Assembly: GCA_937859895.1 (NCBI GenBank) | Contig: CALMAV010000489.1 | Span: 1-23,088, forward strand | Direction of reading: 5' to 3' | Origin: an uncultured Bryobacterales bacterium | Lineage (GTDB): Bacteria; Acidobacteriota; Terriglobia; Bryobacterales; Bryobacteraceae | DNA: 23,088 bases | Program-made: the position numbers and the translations under genes | Notes under the pieces: model-generated | Told to the model about the DNA's origin: nothing | The model's database searches: none | Seen by the model: only the letters and a program-made list of their open reading frames with translations | Part shown: in pieces, positions 6,943-16,700 of the stretch | Layout of the letters: each line of letters starts with the position of its first letter | Position numbering within the stretch: the first letter of the stretch is position 1

Positions 6943-9017
6943 CAGATACTGATCAGAGCCGCTGTCTCTTGGTCAGACTGCTTCAAAGCATTATCAGTAG
7001 CAACGAAACTGCGAAGTACTTCTGCCACGCTCCAGGCCTGCGCACAGCAGCCCCCAGGAGTAAACGGCTCAGTTGCGTCGAACACTTCGCTCACCGATCC
7101 AATGCACCCTTCGCTCATGTGCCTTTCAAAGCCGGCCAGAAATCCGCGCGCCAGTTCGTGATCACCAGGATGCGTCTTCAACCAGGCATCGATAAAAGGC
7201 CCGATCAACCACGCCCAAACTGTTCCTTGATGATACGCGGCATCACGCGAGCGTACATCTCCGTCGTACCGCGCCTTGTACTCAGGCTCACCAGGTGCAA
7301 GCGATCGCAAGCCTACCGGTGTTAACAAGCGTTCCCGAGCAACGTTCACTACCGCTTCCCATCGGTCCTGGTCAAGCACTGGACAGTCGAGCGAAATGGC
7401 AAACAACTGGTTAGGCCGGCACACCGGATCGTTCTTGCCTTCCGGGGTATCTACAACATCAAACAGAAAGCCAGTCTCCGGATTCCAAAATCGTTGGTTA
7501 AACGAACGCTTCGCTTTTTCCGCATGCTCACGCAGCCCATCTGCTTCCCCTATTCGGCCTGCTTCGCGCAACCACTCCTCGGTCAGGCAGAGAGCGTTAT
7601 ACCAAAGCGCATTAATCTCAACGGCTTTACCGCGCCGAGGCGTCACCACCCAGCCATCCACCTTCGCGTCCATCCACGTCAGCTGATAACCTTCCTGGCC
7701 TTGCACCAGCAAGCCGTCGACCGGATCTACATGGATATTGAAGTAAGTGCCGCGTAAGTGGTGTCCGATGATGTCAAGCAATTGCGGAAGCAACTGCTCC
7801 AGCAAGACATGATCCCCCGAATACTCCAGGTAGCGATGGAGCGCATGGAAGAACCAGAGCGTTGCATCAGCAGTGTGATAAAGCCCATCAGTCTTACCTT
7901 CTGGAAACATGTTGGGGATCAAGCCGTCGCGAATGTAGTGCGCGAAGGTGCGCAGAATGTAGCTTGCCTCAGACAACCGGCCCGTAGTCATAGTCAGGCC
8001 TTCGAGACTGATCATGGTGTCGCGACCCCAGTCGGTGAACCAATGGTAGCCGGCAATAATGCTCCGGATTTCATCACCGGCGGCACTCGCGCGCGCAGCA
8101 TCCTGCTGACGACCTACCGGAACAAAAACAAACTGATCAGCTGCCCACACCAATTCTTCGCAGAAGCTTGTACAAGCGCCTCGGTCAGCCTCCAGCAACA
8201 TGCGCCGCTTCCGGTCGTGCTCGGCATCCCAGGCTTCCCTAGGCGTCAGCGCCGACATGGTCTCCCAGTTTTCAGTCGAAACAATCAGCGCTACTTCGCA
8301 GCCCGGGCTCAGCTTCGCAGAGAAGCAACCAGGACTCCATAAATCACCAACCCAGTTGTACCCGCGGACACGCTCGATCCCGTAAGTCACATTCCGAAAT
8401 TCCTCGGTGTCGATCCGGAAGCTTCCTTCCTGGCCCAGATGCGTGATCCGTAGCGGCGGGTAATCCTCGTTCTTGATCTCGAAATGCCGGTCACGAAAAG
8501 TCACTGAATACGACGACAGTGGTGTATTCACAGGCTGTTCATGCCCTCTGAAATTGAGAGCCGGGCGGAGACGCAGAGTCACCGAACCTTCACCCGAGTG
8601 CACGCTGTAGGTGATGTAACACGTGTTCTGCCCATGCGGCAGAACCACGCGCTTTTCGATTGTCAGTCCTCCGACATCGAAGCACCAGACCGGCAAGCCA
8701 TGGTCGAGCTTAAAGGAGGAGAAGAACATTGAGCCATCAAAATTCTGCGCCTCAGTGTTGAATCCATTGAGCGTGACTTCGCGCCCATCTGGCAGCTCCA
8801 AGGTCTCCACTAGCTGATTGAGCATCATGGTCCGGCCTTTAGGCGAAGGCAGCGCCGCAATCAGATAGCCGTGGAACACCCGCGTGGGCGCACCCAGAAT
8901 CGTACCCGAAGCATAACCACCCAAGCCGTTGGTCACCAGCCACTCCGACTCCAACAGCAGGCGCTTTTCGTCATCGGTCAAAGGCTCATTTGCCTTACGC
9001 GAGTAAAGTTCTCTCAT
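6942..9017 (-). CDS. Glycogen-debranching-type enzyme (amylo-alpha-1,6-glucosidase, GDE_N plus GH133-like domain)
   Basis: The 691-residue protein opens with the bacterial GDE_N domain (about 20-240), whose hallmark SEWLVTNGLGGYASGTILG is present, followed by a helical (alpha/alpha)6 barrel from about 285. In the barrel are GYHWFTDWGRDTMISLEG (323-340), carrying conserved acidic residues, LTWMDAKVDGWVVTPRRGK, VEINALWYNAL and YHQGTVWAWLIGPFIDAW. Enzymes of this family cut alpha-1,6 branch linkages in glycogen or other alpha-glucans, in the cytoplasm; there is no signal peptide. It starts 30 bases after treZ. Only a weak AAGA precedes the ATG at 9017, so expression may depend on treZ translation. 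It is not a TreX/GlgX (GH13) debranching enzyme, the usual partner of TreZ, but might fill that role. Specificity is inferred from the family. Confidence 0.92.
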   Translation of the reverse strand: MRELYSRKANEPLTDDEKRLLLESEWLVTNGLGGYASGTILGAPTRVFHGYLIAALPSPKGRTMMLNQLVETLELPDGREVTLNGFNTEAQNFDGSMFFSSFKLDHGLPVWCFDVGGLTIEKRVVLPHGQNTCYITYSVHSGEGSVTLRLRPALNFRGHEQPVNTPLSSYSVTFRDRHFEIKNEDYPPLRITHLGQEGSFRIDTEEFRNVTYGIERVRGYNWVGDLWSPGCFSAKLSPGCEVALIVSTENWETMSALTPREAWDAEHDRKRRMLLEADRGACTSFCEELVWAADQFVFVPVGRQQDAARASAAGDEIRSIIAGYHWFTDWGRDTMISLEGLTMTTGRLSEASYILRTFAHYIRDGLIPNMFPEGKTDGLYHTADATLWFFHALHRYLEYSGDHVLLEQLLPQLLDIIGHHLRGTYFNIHVDPVDGLLVQGQEGYQLTWMDAKVDGWVVTPRRGKAVEINALWYNALCLTEEWLREAGRIGEADGLREHAEKAKRSFNQRFWNPETGFLFDVVDTPEGKNDPVCRPNQLFAISLDCPVLDQDRWEAVVNVARERLLTPVGLRSLAPGEPEYKARYDGDVRSRDAAYHQGTVWAWLIGPFIDAWLKTHPGDHELARGFLAGFERHMSEGCIGSVSEVFDATEPFTPGGCCAQAWSVAEVLRSFVATDNALKQSDQETAALISI

Positions 9018-9047
9018 TCTTAAAAGGGCAGCGGTCGTCAGGGCAGA

Positions 9048-10931
9048 TCAGCGGGCAATCGAATGCAGCAGTACCGCAGCCTGACCAGGAATGCGCCAGT
9101 TCTCATCCGAGTCAAGGGCCGCTGTTCCACAACCGCCGTATTGAGGGTCGTCCGAGGACCACAGCTTGGCCCATTGCTTTCCGGATGGTGGACCCAGCAA
9201 CGGCTCGGGTGCCGGATCAAACTCGAGATCAATTCCCAGGTTAACCAACAGGAGACGATCCGTTTGGAAATCAGGTGAAAAGTAGCGAAGAAGAAAAGCA
9301 CTAGGAGACAGAACTGCCCCATCGATACCGGCCTCGCCTTGCATGCTGATGACCGGATCCTGGCGGCGCAGGCTCAATAGATCCTGATGCAGACGATATA
9401 TCTCGCCGTGCACTTCCAATTCGGCATGATTCAACTTCGACCGCTCAAACGTTCGTGGAAGCCCCGGGTCTTCCATGCAGACCTTCATTTCCGGAAGCAC
9501 CAGAGATCGCCATTGATGCAGAAACTCTGCCCGGCCTTCTTTGATCCTGTCATTCAGTTCAGGCTTATGGTCTGCAAAGAATAGAAAGCGGCTGGAGGAA
9601 GCAAACTCTTGACCCTGGAACAGCATGGGCGTCCCCGGCATCAGCAGCGTGAACGCCGTTATTGCTTTGTAAATGCCTGGCGAGGTAAGTTCATGGGCAC
9701 GCTGGCCTCGCGCTGAATTGGCAATCTGATCGTGATTTTGAATGAAGTTAATCATCGACGCACGAGGCAGGCCCAATGTGGAGGTTCCGCGCCGCTGCTT
9801 CTGCCACTTATACGGCTGCCCTTGATACAGATAACCGTACTTAGCAGCCGAAACAAACTCTTGCGGAGTGCCACGATAATCGGTATAGTACGCATCTGCC
9901 TTCCCCGTCATCGCCACCATCGCCGAATGATGGTAATCGTCATTCCACAGCGCGTCGAGGCCAAAGCCACCATCAGCGACAGGCCGGATCAGATTGGTAT
10001 GCTGCGGCTCATTTTCGCCAACTAGTAAAATCGATCGGTTCCCCGCAGCCTTTCGCGCTGCCTGACCTATCTCTTTCAAGATGTGGTCGCCCGCGCCATC
10101 ATCGTGGATATCCTGAGTAGCGTCAAAGCGCAGGCCGTCCAGGTGAAACTCGCGAATCCAGTAGGCCGCGTTGTCAATAAAGAACTCCCGCACCGGCCCA
10201 TTGTTAGGTCCGTCGAAGTTGATCGCCTGACCCCAATCGGTGTTATGTTTTTGGGAAAAGTAGTACGGCGAAAACTGTGCCAGATAGTTGCCATCCGGCC
10301 CAAGGTGGTTGTAAACCACGTCAAGAATAACGCCTATGCCCAATGCGTGCGCAGAGTTCACGAAAGCGCGCATTTCATCTGGACGTCCATAGATAGATGC
10401 CGGCCCAAACAGCTGCACGCCGTCGTAACCCCAACCCCAGCGCCCCGGAAACTCAGCCACCGGCATGATCTCTAGCAGCGTAATTCCGGTGTCTCGAAGA
10501 TAAGGGAGCTTCTCAGCAGCCGACTGCCATGTCCCGGACTCAGTAAACGTGCCCAGGTGCATCTCGTAGATAGCCTGCCCTTTTAGCCGCACCCCAGTCC
10601 AGTCCGCGTCAGTCCAGACAAACTGGCGCGAATCGATGATCTCTGAACTGCCATGTGGTCCATTCGGTTGGAAACGAGAGGCCGGGTCCGGATACGCCTC
10701 CCCTCCATCTAATTGGAAGCGGTAGCGCATGCCGGGCCGAGCGTTCTGGCAGGTACCACTGAAGAAGCCTTGGTCGTTGGAGAGCTCCAGGGCGTCAGAC
10801 CCATTGTCGAAAACAACGCTGACCCGGTTCCTCTCAGGAGCCCAGACCCGGAAATGAGTTGCTCTGGAATTGCCGTCGTAAGTAGCTCCGGCAGACAGCG
10901 ATGCGGCATTTCGCTCAGACGTTAGCATCAT
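9048..10931 (-). CDS. treZ: Malto-oligosyltrehalose trehalohydrolase
   Basis: The 627-residue protein has the TreZ order: N-terminal beta-sandwich (THFRVWAPERNRVSVVF, about 25-105), then a GH13 barrel. Motifs are IYEMHLGTFTESGTW, WGWGYDGVQLFGPAS, DVVYNHLGPDGNY (region I, 204-216), DGLRFDATQDI with nucleophile D270, LLVGENEPQ with acid/base E306, and QNHDQIANS with D401. The paired ENE and the GYDGV segment separate TreZ from branching enzymes. TreZ releases trehalose from maltooligosyl-trehalose made by TreY. No treY is in the window, so it must be encoded elsewhere or the substrate comes from another route. The usual His after the nucleophile motif is Gln here. ATG codons at 10931 and 10928 are both usable. 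No signal peptide: cytoplasmic. It is probably the first gene of a block running to paoC. Confidence 0.93.
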   Translation of the reverse strand: MMLTSERNAASLSAGATYDGNSRATHFRVWAPERNRVSVVFDNGSDALELSNDQGFFSGTCQNARPGMRYRFQLDGGEAYPDPASRFQPNGPHGSSEIIDSRQFVWTDADWTGVRLKGQAIYEMHLGTFTESGTWQSAAEKLPYLRDTGITLLEIMPVAEFPGRWGWGYDGVQLFGPASIYGRPDEMRAFVNSAHALGIGVILDVVYNHLGPDGNYLAQFSPYYFSQKHNTDWGQAINFDGPNNGPVREFFIDNAAYWIREFHLDGLRFDATQDIHDDGAGDHILKEIGQAARKAAGNRSILLVGENEPQHTNLIRPVADGGFGLDALWNDDYHHSAMVAMTGKADAYYTDYRGTPQEFVSAAKYGYLYQGQPYKWQKQRRGTSTLGLPRASMINFIQNHDQIANSARGQRAHELTSPGIYKAITAFTLLMPGTPMLFQGQEFASSSRFLFFADHKPELNDRIKEGRAEFLHQWRSLVLPEMKVCMEDPGLPRTFERSKLNHAELEVHGEIYRLHQDLLSLRRQDPVISMQGEAGIDGAVLSPSAFLLRYFSPDFQTDRLLLVNLGIDLEFDPAPEPLLGPPSGKQWAKLWSSDDPQYGGCGTAALDSDENWRIPGQAAVLLHSIAR

Positions 10932-10968
10932 CTTGCAAAGGTCCTACGGACACGGTCTAAACCCCTTA

Positions 10969-10997
10969 TATCCAAGATACGCTGCAATATGCTGCAA
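10969..10997 (-). promoter_or_regulatory. Candidate promoter of the treZ block
   Basis: Read on the minus strand, TTGCAG (10992-10997) and TGGATA (10969-10974) are separated by 17 bases and lie 38 bases before the treZ ATG. Both boxes are imperfect. The -35 box overlaps one of two copies of GCTGCAA (10981-10987 and 10991-10997), spaced 10 bases apart, which could be a regulator site. The call is weak. Confidence 0.28.
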
Positions 10998-11169
10998 AAA
11001 ACATTGACTCGCCTTCAGGGGCTGAATCACCCAATCTCGAATTAACGGAAAAGCCCATAGTCACCCTAGGAATGGGAAAAAGTGAGCACTATCGATCAGA
11101 CAAGGAGGGGTTCCATTGACATACTCCAGAAGTGGTGGCTCTCCCGCTAACACACAGAAGGATAATTCC

Positions 11170-11763
11170 GTGAACTCGACTCCCATATCGCATAGAAGTT
11201 CTCTCAAAGCTCTCTTCGTAGCATCTGCTGTTCTCTGTGCATCACCTCTGCTGGCCCAAAATGTCAGCACAGACTATGACCATAAAGCAGATTTCAGCAA
11301 ATACCACACGTTTTCCATTACCCACCTGCAAGCTTCAAACTCATTCATTGAGCAACGTCTGCGAGACGATCTCGTTAAAGCTCTGACTGCACATGGTCTC
11401 CAAATGGTTCCTCAGGGAGGAGAGCTCGACGTTACAGCAGTGGGTTCTCGCAAGAACCAGCAGGAATATAACACCTTTTATGATGGGCTCGGCGGTGGCG
11501 GGTACGGCTGGGGTGGGCGCGGTTTCGGGCGACGATTTGGTGGCGGCTTTGGTGGATTCGGTGAGGACGGCGAATCCAATACTAGCGTTATCAACATACC
11601 AGTCGGCAATTTAGTTGTTGATCTGTATGGCGGTTCCGATCACCAACTTCTTTTCCGCGGAATAGCAACCGACAGTCTCTCGACGAATGAAAATAAAAAC
11701 AGCAAGAAGCTGGAACAAGCTGTCAATAAAGTCTTTAAGAAATATCCGCCGAAAGAGTCCTAG
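11170..11763 (+). CDS. Secreted DUF4136 protein with Gly-rich insert
   Basis: I place the start at GTG 11170 (197 residues), preceded at good spacing by AGAAGGA and followed by a normal signal peptide (NSTPISHRSSLKALFVASAV, cleaved after LLAQ). A TTG at 11116 has an even stronger site, AAGGAGG at 11102-11108, and would add 18 polar residues (215 in total); this gives a signal with an unusually long N-region but cannot be excluded. The mature protein is DUF4136: VSTDYDHKADFSKYHTFSI, then IEQRLRDDLVKALTAHGLQ, VGNLVVDLYG, LLFRGIATDSLS and the closing VNKVFKKYPP. A flexible Gly-rich stretch (GLGGGGYGWGGRGFGRRFGG and more) interrupts the domain, as in many acidobacterial members. It is periplasmic or surface-attached, with function unknown. 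No lipobox cysteine is present. It converges on the S9 peptidase gene. Confidence 0.85.
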   Translation: MNSTPISHRSSLKALFVASAVLCASPLLAQNVSTDYDHKADFSKYHTFSITHLQASNSFIEQRLRDDLVKALTAHGLQMVPQGGELDVTAVGSRKNQQEYNTFYDGLGGGGYGWGGRGFGRRFGGGFGGFGEDGESNTSVINIPVGNLVVDLYGGSDHQLLFRGIATDSLSTNENKNSKKLEQAVNKVFKKYPPKES

Positions 11764-11804
11764 TCGGCTCCGAACTCAACCAGCACGCCGCCGGTTTGGC
11801 TCAC

Positions 11805-13754
11805 TTACTGAGGCTGGCTTAGCAGAAACTGCTTGACGAAAAGAACCGTGGCGGCAAACTGAAAATCCTGGTTGCTCTTCTTTGCATAGCCATGGCCCTC
11901 GTCATCAGCCACCAGGAGCCAGGCAGGGATGTTTCGCTCCGTCAAAGCAGCCGCCATCTGCTGGCCTTCTTCGACTGGAACACGCGGATCATTACGGCCA
12001 GCAACAATAAACATCGGCTTCGAAATTTCACTCACATGGTTAATGGGTGAAATCTTTGTAAAGAATTGGTGGATCGCAGGGTCACGCTCGTCGCCATACT
12101 CAACCCGGCGCAGGTCACGTCGATACGGCGAAGTGCGCTGGAAGAACGTGAGAAAGCTGGAGATCCCAACCACGTCCACCGTACACCGCAGACGGTCGTT
12201 ATAGTGGAAGGCCGAGGCCAAGGTCATATAGCCGCCATAGCTGCCTCCCGTGATCATCAAGCGGCTGCTGTCCAAATCGGGTTGTGTTTTGATCCAATCG
12301 AGAAGCGCGCCGATGTCCTTTACCGAGTCTTCCCGTTTCACCCCGTTATCAGCGTTGAGGTAAGTCTTGCCATAGCCGCTGGAGCCGCGCACGTTTGGAA
12401 AGATCACCGCCACGCCCAGTTCATTGATGAAGTAATTCATGCGGCCTTCGTAAACCGGTCGGGACTGCCCTTCGGGGCCGCCATGAATATCGACAATCAC
12501 AGGACGCGGGCCGGTGAACTTTGCGGGCGGGCGATACAGGAATCCCGAGATCTGCAATTGGTCGAAGCTCTTCCAGTGAATCAATTGTGGGTCAGCAAAG
12601 GTTTCGGCGTTCAGTCCCCCAGTTTCACTGCACGTCCATCGTTCGAGCTTGCCCCCTTGCATGTCAACCGAGTACACATCCGCTGGGCTATGCGCAAAGG
12701 TAAGGCTAAAGGCAAGGTCGTGCCCATTGCTGTGCCACTTAACGCGGCTGATTACGCCTTTAGGCAGTGCCGGTAGCGTCTCATCCTGATGCGTCTCAGT
12801 GTTCATCACATGCAGCGACGAGAAGCCGTCTTCGTTGATCACGTACGCCAGGCGCTTCCCATCGCGAGTAAGATCGAGATCCTCTACATCCCACTTGATG
12901 TCAGGTTTGAGAAACGTCAGCTTCTTCGTTGCCACATCCATGTAAGCAAGGCGGTTGTAGTCGCTATCTACATCGGTAGTCACATAGATGCCGTGACCAT
13001 CGGGCGTAAGAATGGCGCCACCGTACGCATGCTTCCCCGAAGTCAACTGAACGCGCTTGCCATCCGCCGTGTTGACTAGGAACAGCACCGTATCGTTCAC
13101 TGAATGGTAGTCGCCAGTAAGTAGCGTCTTGCCGTCAGCCGAGAACGACATTGGCGCCCAGCCACCGCCTTCGCCTTGCACAACCATGTGTGCCCAACTG
13201 GTGTCGCCAGCTTTCGTGTGGGAGGGGTCACCAACGTAAACATCCGTGTCCCGGCCATTCCGGGCAGTCGAAGCAAACGCCACCGTCTTGCCATCCGGGG
13301 CCCAGCGCAGACCCGTGTTTCGCGATTTACCATCGGTCAGCAGCGCCGTCTGCCGGGTCTGCAAATTGAAGCGGTAGAGCTGATAGAACTCACCCCCGCC
13401 AACATCTTTCGAAAAGATAAACGTGGAGCCGCTCGCGGGATCGAAATCGGCGGCCAGCGTGCGATCGGGATAGAAGGTCAGCTGAGTTCGTGCTCCGCCC
13501 GGCGCCGTGACCAGATGGACTTGCGGCGTGTTGCCGAAGCGTGTCGCAATCAGCAGTTCGCGCCGCGTTGGGTGCCAGTCGAGCAAGGCAGCAGCGCGAG
13601 CCTCGCCGTAGGGAATGAGCTCGTCTGCAAGCGACACTGGCAGGGCAGGTATGCGATCCCCGTGCAGATTAGCCGGTACCGGAACGGTCGCATTTGAATC
13701 GGCAGCCCATGCAGGAGCGCTCAACAGAAGAAGTAAGGACGAAAGATGGCGCAT
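11805..13754 (-). CDS. Secreted S9-family peptidase (prolyl oligopeptidase/acylaminoacyl-peptidase type)
   Basis: The 649-residue protein has a signal peptide (MRHLSSLLLLLSAPAWA), a seven-bladed beta-propeller of WD40/TolB-like repeats (about 50-385; LRWAPDGKTVAFAS, DLDLTRDGKRLAYV) and a C-terminal alpha/beta hydrolase domain (about 400-645). The triad is visible: S505 in GGSYGGYM, D589 in GRNDPRVP and H621 in DEGHGY. HGGPEGQSRP forms the oxyanion region. Such enzymes hydrolyse short peptides that fit inside the propeller, here probably in the periplasm. The start lies 25 bases downstream of the TonB-receptor stop on the same strand with only a weak ribosome-binding site, so the two genes are probably co-transcribed. 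The cleavage preference (dipeptidyl, acylaminoacyl or oligopeptidase) cannot be read from the sequence. Confidence 0.92.
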   Translation of the reverse strand: MRHLSSLLLLLSAPAWAADSNATVPVPANLHGDRIPALPVSLADELIPYGEARAAALLDWHPTRRELLIATRFGNTPQVHLVTAPGGARTQLTFYPDRTLAADFDPASGSTFIFSKDVGGGEFYQLYRFNLQTRQTALLTDGKSRNTGLRWAPDGKTVAFASTARNGRDTDVYVGDPSHTKAGDTSWAHMVVQGEGGGWAPMSFSADGKTLLTGDYHSVNDTVLFLVNTADGKRVQLTSGKHAYGGAILTPDGHGIYVTTDVDSDYNRLAYMDVATKKLTFLKPDIKWDVEDLDLTRDGKRLAYVINEDGFSSLHVMNTETHQDETLPALPKGVISRVKWHSNGHDLAFSLTFAHSPADVYSVDMQGGKLERWTCSETGGLNAETFADPQLIHWKSFDQLQISGFLYRPPAKFTGPRPVIVDIHGGPEGQSRPVYEGRMNYFINELGVAVIFPNVRGSSGYGKTYLNADNGVKREDSVKDIGALLDWIKTQPDLDSSRLMITGGSYGGYMTLASAFHYNDRLRCTVDVVGISSFLTFFQRTSPYRRDLRRVEYGDERDPAIHQFFTKISPINHVSEISKPMFIVAGRNDPRVPVEEGQQMAAALTERNIPAWLLVADDEGHGYAKKSNQDFQFAATVLFVKQFLLSQPQ

Positions 13755-13779
13755 AAATCTCAGTTGCTTAACAATTCAA

Positions 13780-16700
13780 TTAGAAGCGCAGCTTGATTTG
13801 ATACTTGAGAACACGTCCGCCGCCATCAATGAAATTGGTGCTAAGAAATCGCCCAGCTGGGGCCGTGTTCGCATTGCTGTTGATAGAGCCAAGCGTAGTA
13901 TCGAACGGACTAGCGCTGAAGTTCCCAAATTGCGGATGGTTTAGGACGTTGTAGACTTCAGCACGCAGTTCCACCCCATAGCGATCTCGGAACAAGAAGT
14001 TCTTAAAAACGGTCGCGTCAAAATTATCGATTGGCGGCGTGCGCTGGGTGGTACGCGCGAGGTTACCTGATACGCCGCTATTGGCTCGCAGAACAATGAA
14101 TTGAGCATCGGCAGGATTAATGGGTGCGCCACCCGCATCAGGGTTGACGTATCCGGTACGACTGCCGGCGCTAGGAACTGCCCGAACACCCACCTGGCCT
14201 GATGGATTCAAGTTGGGCCGGTCGGAAACGGCGCTATCTAGACCGTCCGAATCCAACCCATTCAGAACTGTGTATGGCGCGCCTGATTCATACGTGTAAA
14301 TGCCGCTCAATTCCCAGCCGCCCAATACCTGCCGAAAAACGGGGTTGACGTTCTTGAAGAAGGGAATCTGGTAGTCGAACTGTGCAACGAAGCGATTAGC
14401 ACGGTCGTAGTAAGAAAGGCTCTTCTCACGCGGCAAACCGCCAAGAATGGTGGGCACTTCGGCCACGGCCACGTTGGTAACGCCCCCAGTCGCGAAAATA
14501 TCCGATCCATAATCGATGAAGCGCGAGCGCGTATAAGACAACTGTCCAGCTAAGCCCCGAGCGAACCGCCGGCTCAACTGCGACTGAAAGGAATTGTAGG
14601 TAGAAGAAGAGCCATTGGTTCGGATAGAGCGCGCACCTTGCAGTGGATCAAGCCGGCCTGTGTTGTACGGCAATCTAAGGCCGCGGTAGGTATACTGCAG
14701 TGCAGCCGGAACATTCGGATTCAAGTCCTCTGTATAGAAGAGCTTCAAACCGCGAGTGCCGACGTAGGAAACATCCAACACAAAGCCACCTGGCAGCTCC
14801 CGTTGAATGCCGAACGAGTACTTCAGGTAGTACGGGTTCAACAAGTTGCCATAGACGAGGTTCTGCGAATTGCGCGCTGAAATGGGTAACGGCGTCAACG
14901 GCAGAGTCTGCGAAAAGTTCGGCGTACCGCGAGGGTTCATGCTCGACACAGAGGCCGTGGTGACGTTCGAGCTCAGATTCGGCGACGACGTAGCCGCATT
15001 GGAAGCAATGTTATTGAAAAAGCTGTCATAGCCCATAGAAAAACCAGTGCGGATGACAGTCTTGTTTTCCCCAAGCAATGCGCGTGCGAAGTCGTCACTG
15101 CTGTGCGGATTCCAGGCAACGCCGACCGACGGTGAAAAGTTATTCTTGTCACCCTTCACCTTATTAGGCAGATTATAGGGCCCGGCCAGCGTCACTGGGT
15201 CGACATTAAAAAGCCCCGTAAAGGCTGGAGTCCTTAAGGAATTAACCGGCAATCCAAAGTATTCGTATCGCAGGCCAAGCGAAAGGGTCAAACTCTCATT
15301 CACACGCCAGCGATCGAGAGCAAAGTATTGTTGGCGAAATAGCTTCGGATAATAAGCGGGACTGCCGAAGTCGCGCTGTACGCTACCACCCGAGCCGCTG
15401 AAATCGTCCACAAAATTCGCAAACGCAGTGTAGGTGTTATCGGCATTATAGGTAAGAGCACCCCGCTGCACAATAGGCGCAAATTGGCGCGAACGCTGGT
15501 CAAGCAGGTCCGTACCCATGCGAAAACTATGTGTTCCCACTGTGTATGTAACTGTGTCCTGAATCGTGTAGTTGTTAGCAATACGCCCCTGAGGCAAGTT
15601 AGTGGGTATGCCGAGACCCGTAATGCTCTGTCCATTAACCGTGTAGTTAGGTAGCGTCTGCGCCAAAGGATTAGAAGCATCCACGGGAAAGTTCAACTCG
15701 ATGCGGTTGTAAGCCAGCCGCAACTCGTTGGTGAAAATCGGGCTAAACACGTGAGTTTCTGACACAATCGCGTTGCGATAAATGTTGTTCTGGCTGGTGT
15801 TGAAACCGAAGAAGCCTGATGACGAAACAGGAATATTGGTTCCATCATTGCCATAGCGCACCGAGAGAAGATCAGCGTTGCTGAAACGGTGGTCCACCCG
15901 AATCAGGTATTGCCTGTCCCCATACTTATTCGGATAAGAAATGGTCGCGGTACCGAACTGCACGTTAGGACGACCACGCCCCAGCGCAACGGGAAAGAAT
16001 TGGCCAGTAGCAGGACTCGCGCCCACAATGGAGCGATACAGATCCAGGTTCGGGCTAGCCCCTTGCGGAAATAACGAATTCAAAGTAGCGAAGCCGGCGA
16101 GCGAAGGCGTAGTCGAGGTTAGCGATCCGCTTGATGACCGGCGATCTTCCTGAAAGGCTAAGAAGAAGAATGTCTGGTCTTTCCGGATAGGACCACCGAC
16201 CGTGCCTGCCCAGATCTGCTCGGTACCTGGAAAAGGCCGTCCACGCTGCAGCACCACCGGACTTTGCGCTTGGATATTATTGATGGCGTCATCGAAGGTG
16301 CTATCAACAAAGTAGGACGCGGTGCCATGGAGCGAATTGGTGCCTCCCTTGGTGATCACGTTCACAACTGCTCCACCGGCACGCCCATATTCGGAGTCAA
16401 AGTTGGTGGTCTGCACAATGGTTTGCTCAACTGCGTCCGGGTTCGTAATTTGAAACGCCTGTCCTGCAATCGAGATATCGTTGTTCTCGGTTCCATCAAT
16501 CAGGAAGTTGTTGGATCGTCCACGTGCGCCATCGGCAGAGAAAGTCCCCGTCCCAAAACTAAAACGGTTCGTAGTTACACCGGGAAGATTGAGCGCGAGA
16601 CTCACTGAATTGCGACCTGCAACCGGTAACTGCGTAAGTTCCCGGTTGGAGATTGTTCCACCCCGAACGGGTGATTCGGTCTGCAGTCGCGCAGCCTCAG

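Noticed and set aside
7758..8342. 194-codon open frame on the + strand
   Set aside because: Antisense to the catalytic region of the debranching enzyme and without family resemblance.
11488..11570. Gly-rich repeat as a separate repetitive element
   Set aside because: It is in frame inside the DUF4136 protein and such Gly-rich inserts are common in that family.
12066..12776. 236-codon open frame on the + strand
   Set aside because: It lies wholly antisense to the S9 peptidase propeller, which has clear domain motifs; the opposite translation shows no recognisable domain and is a codon-bias shadow.
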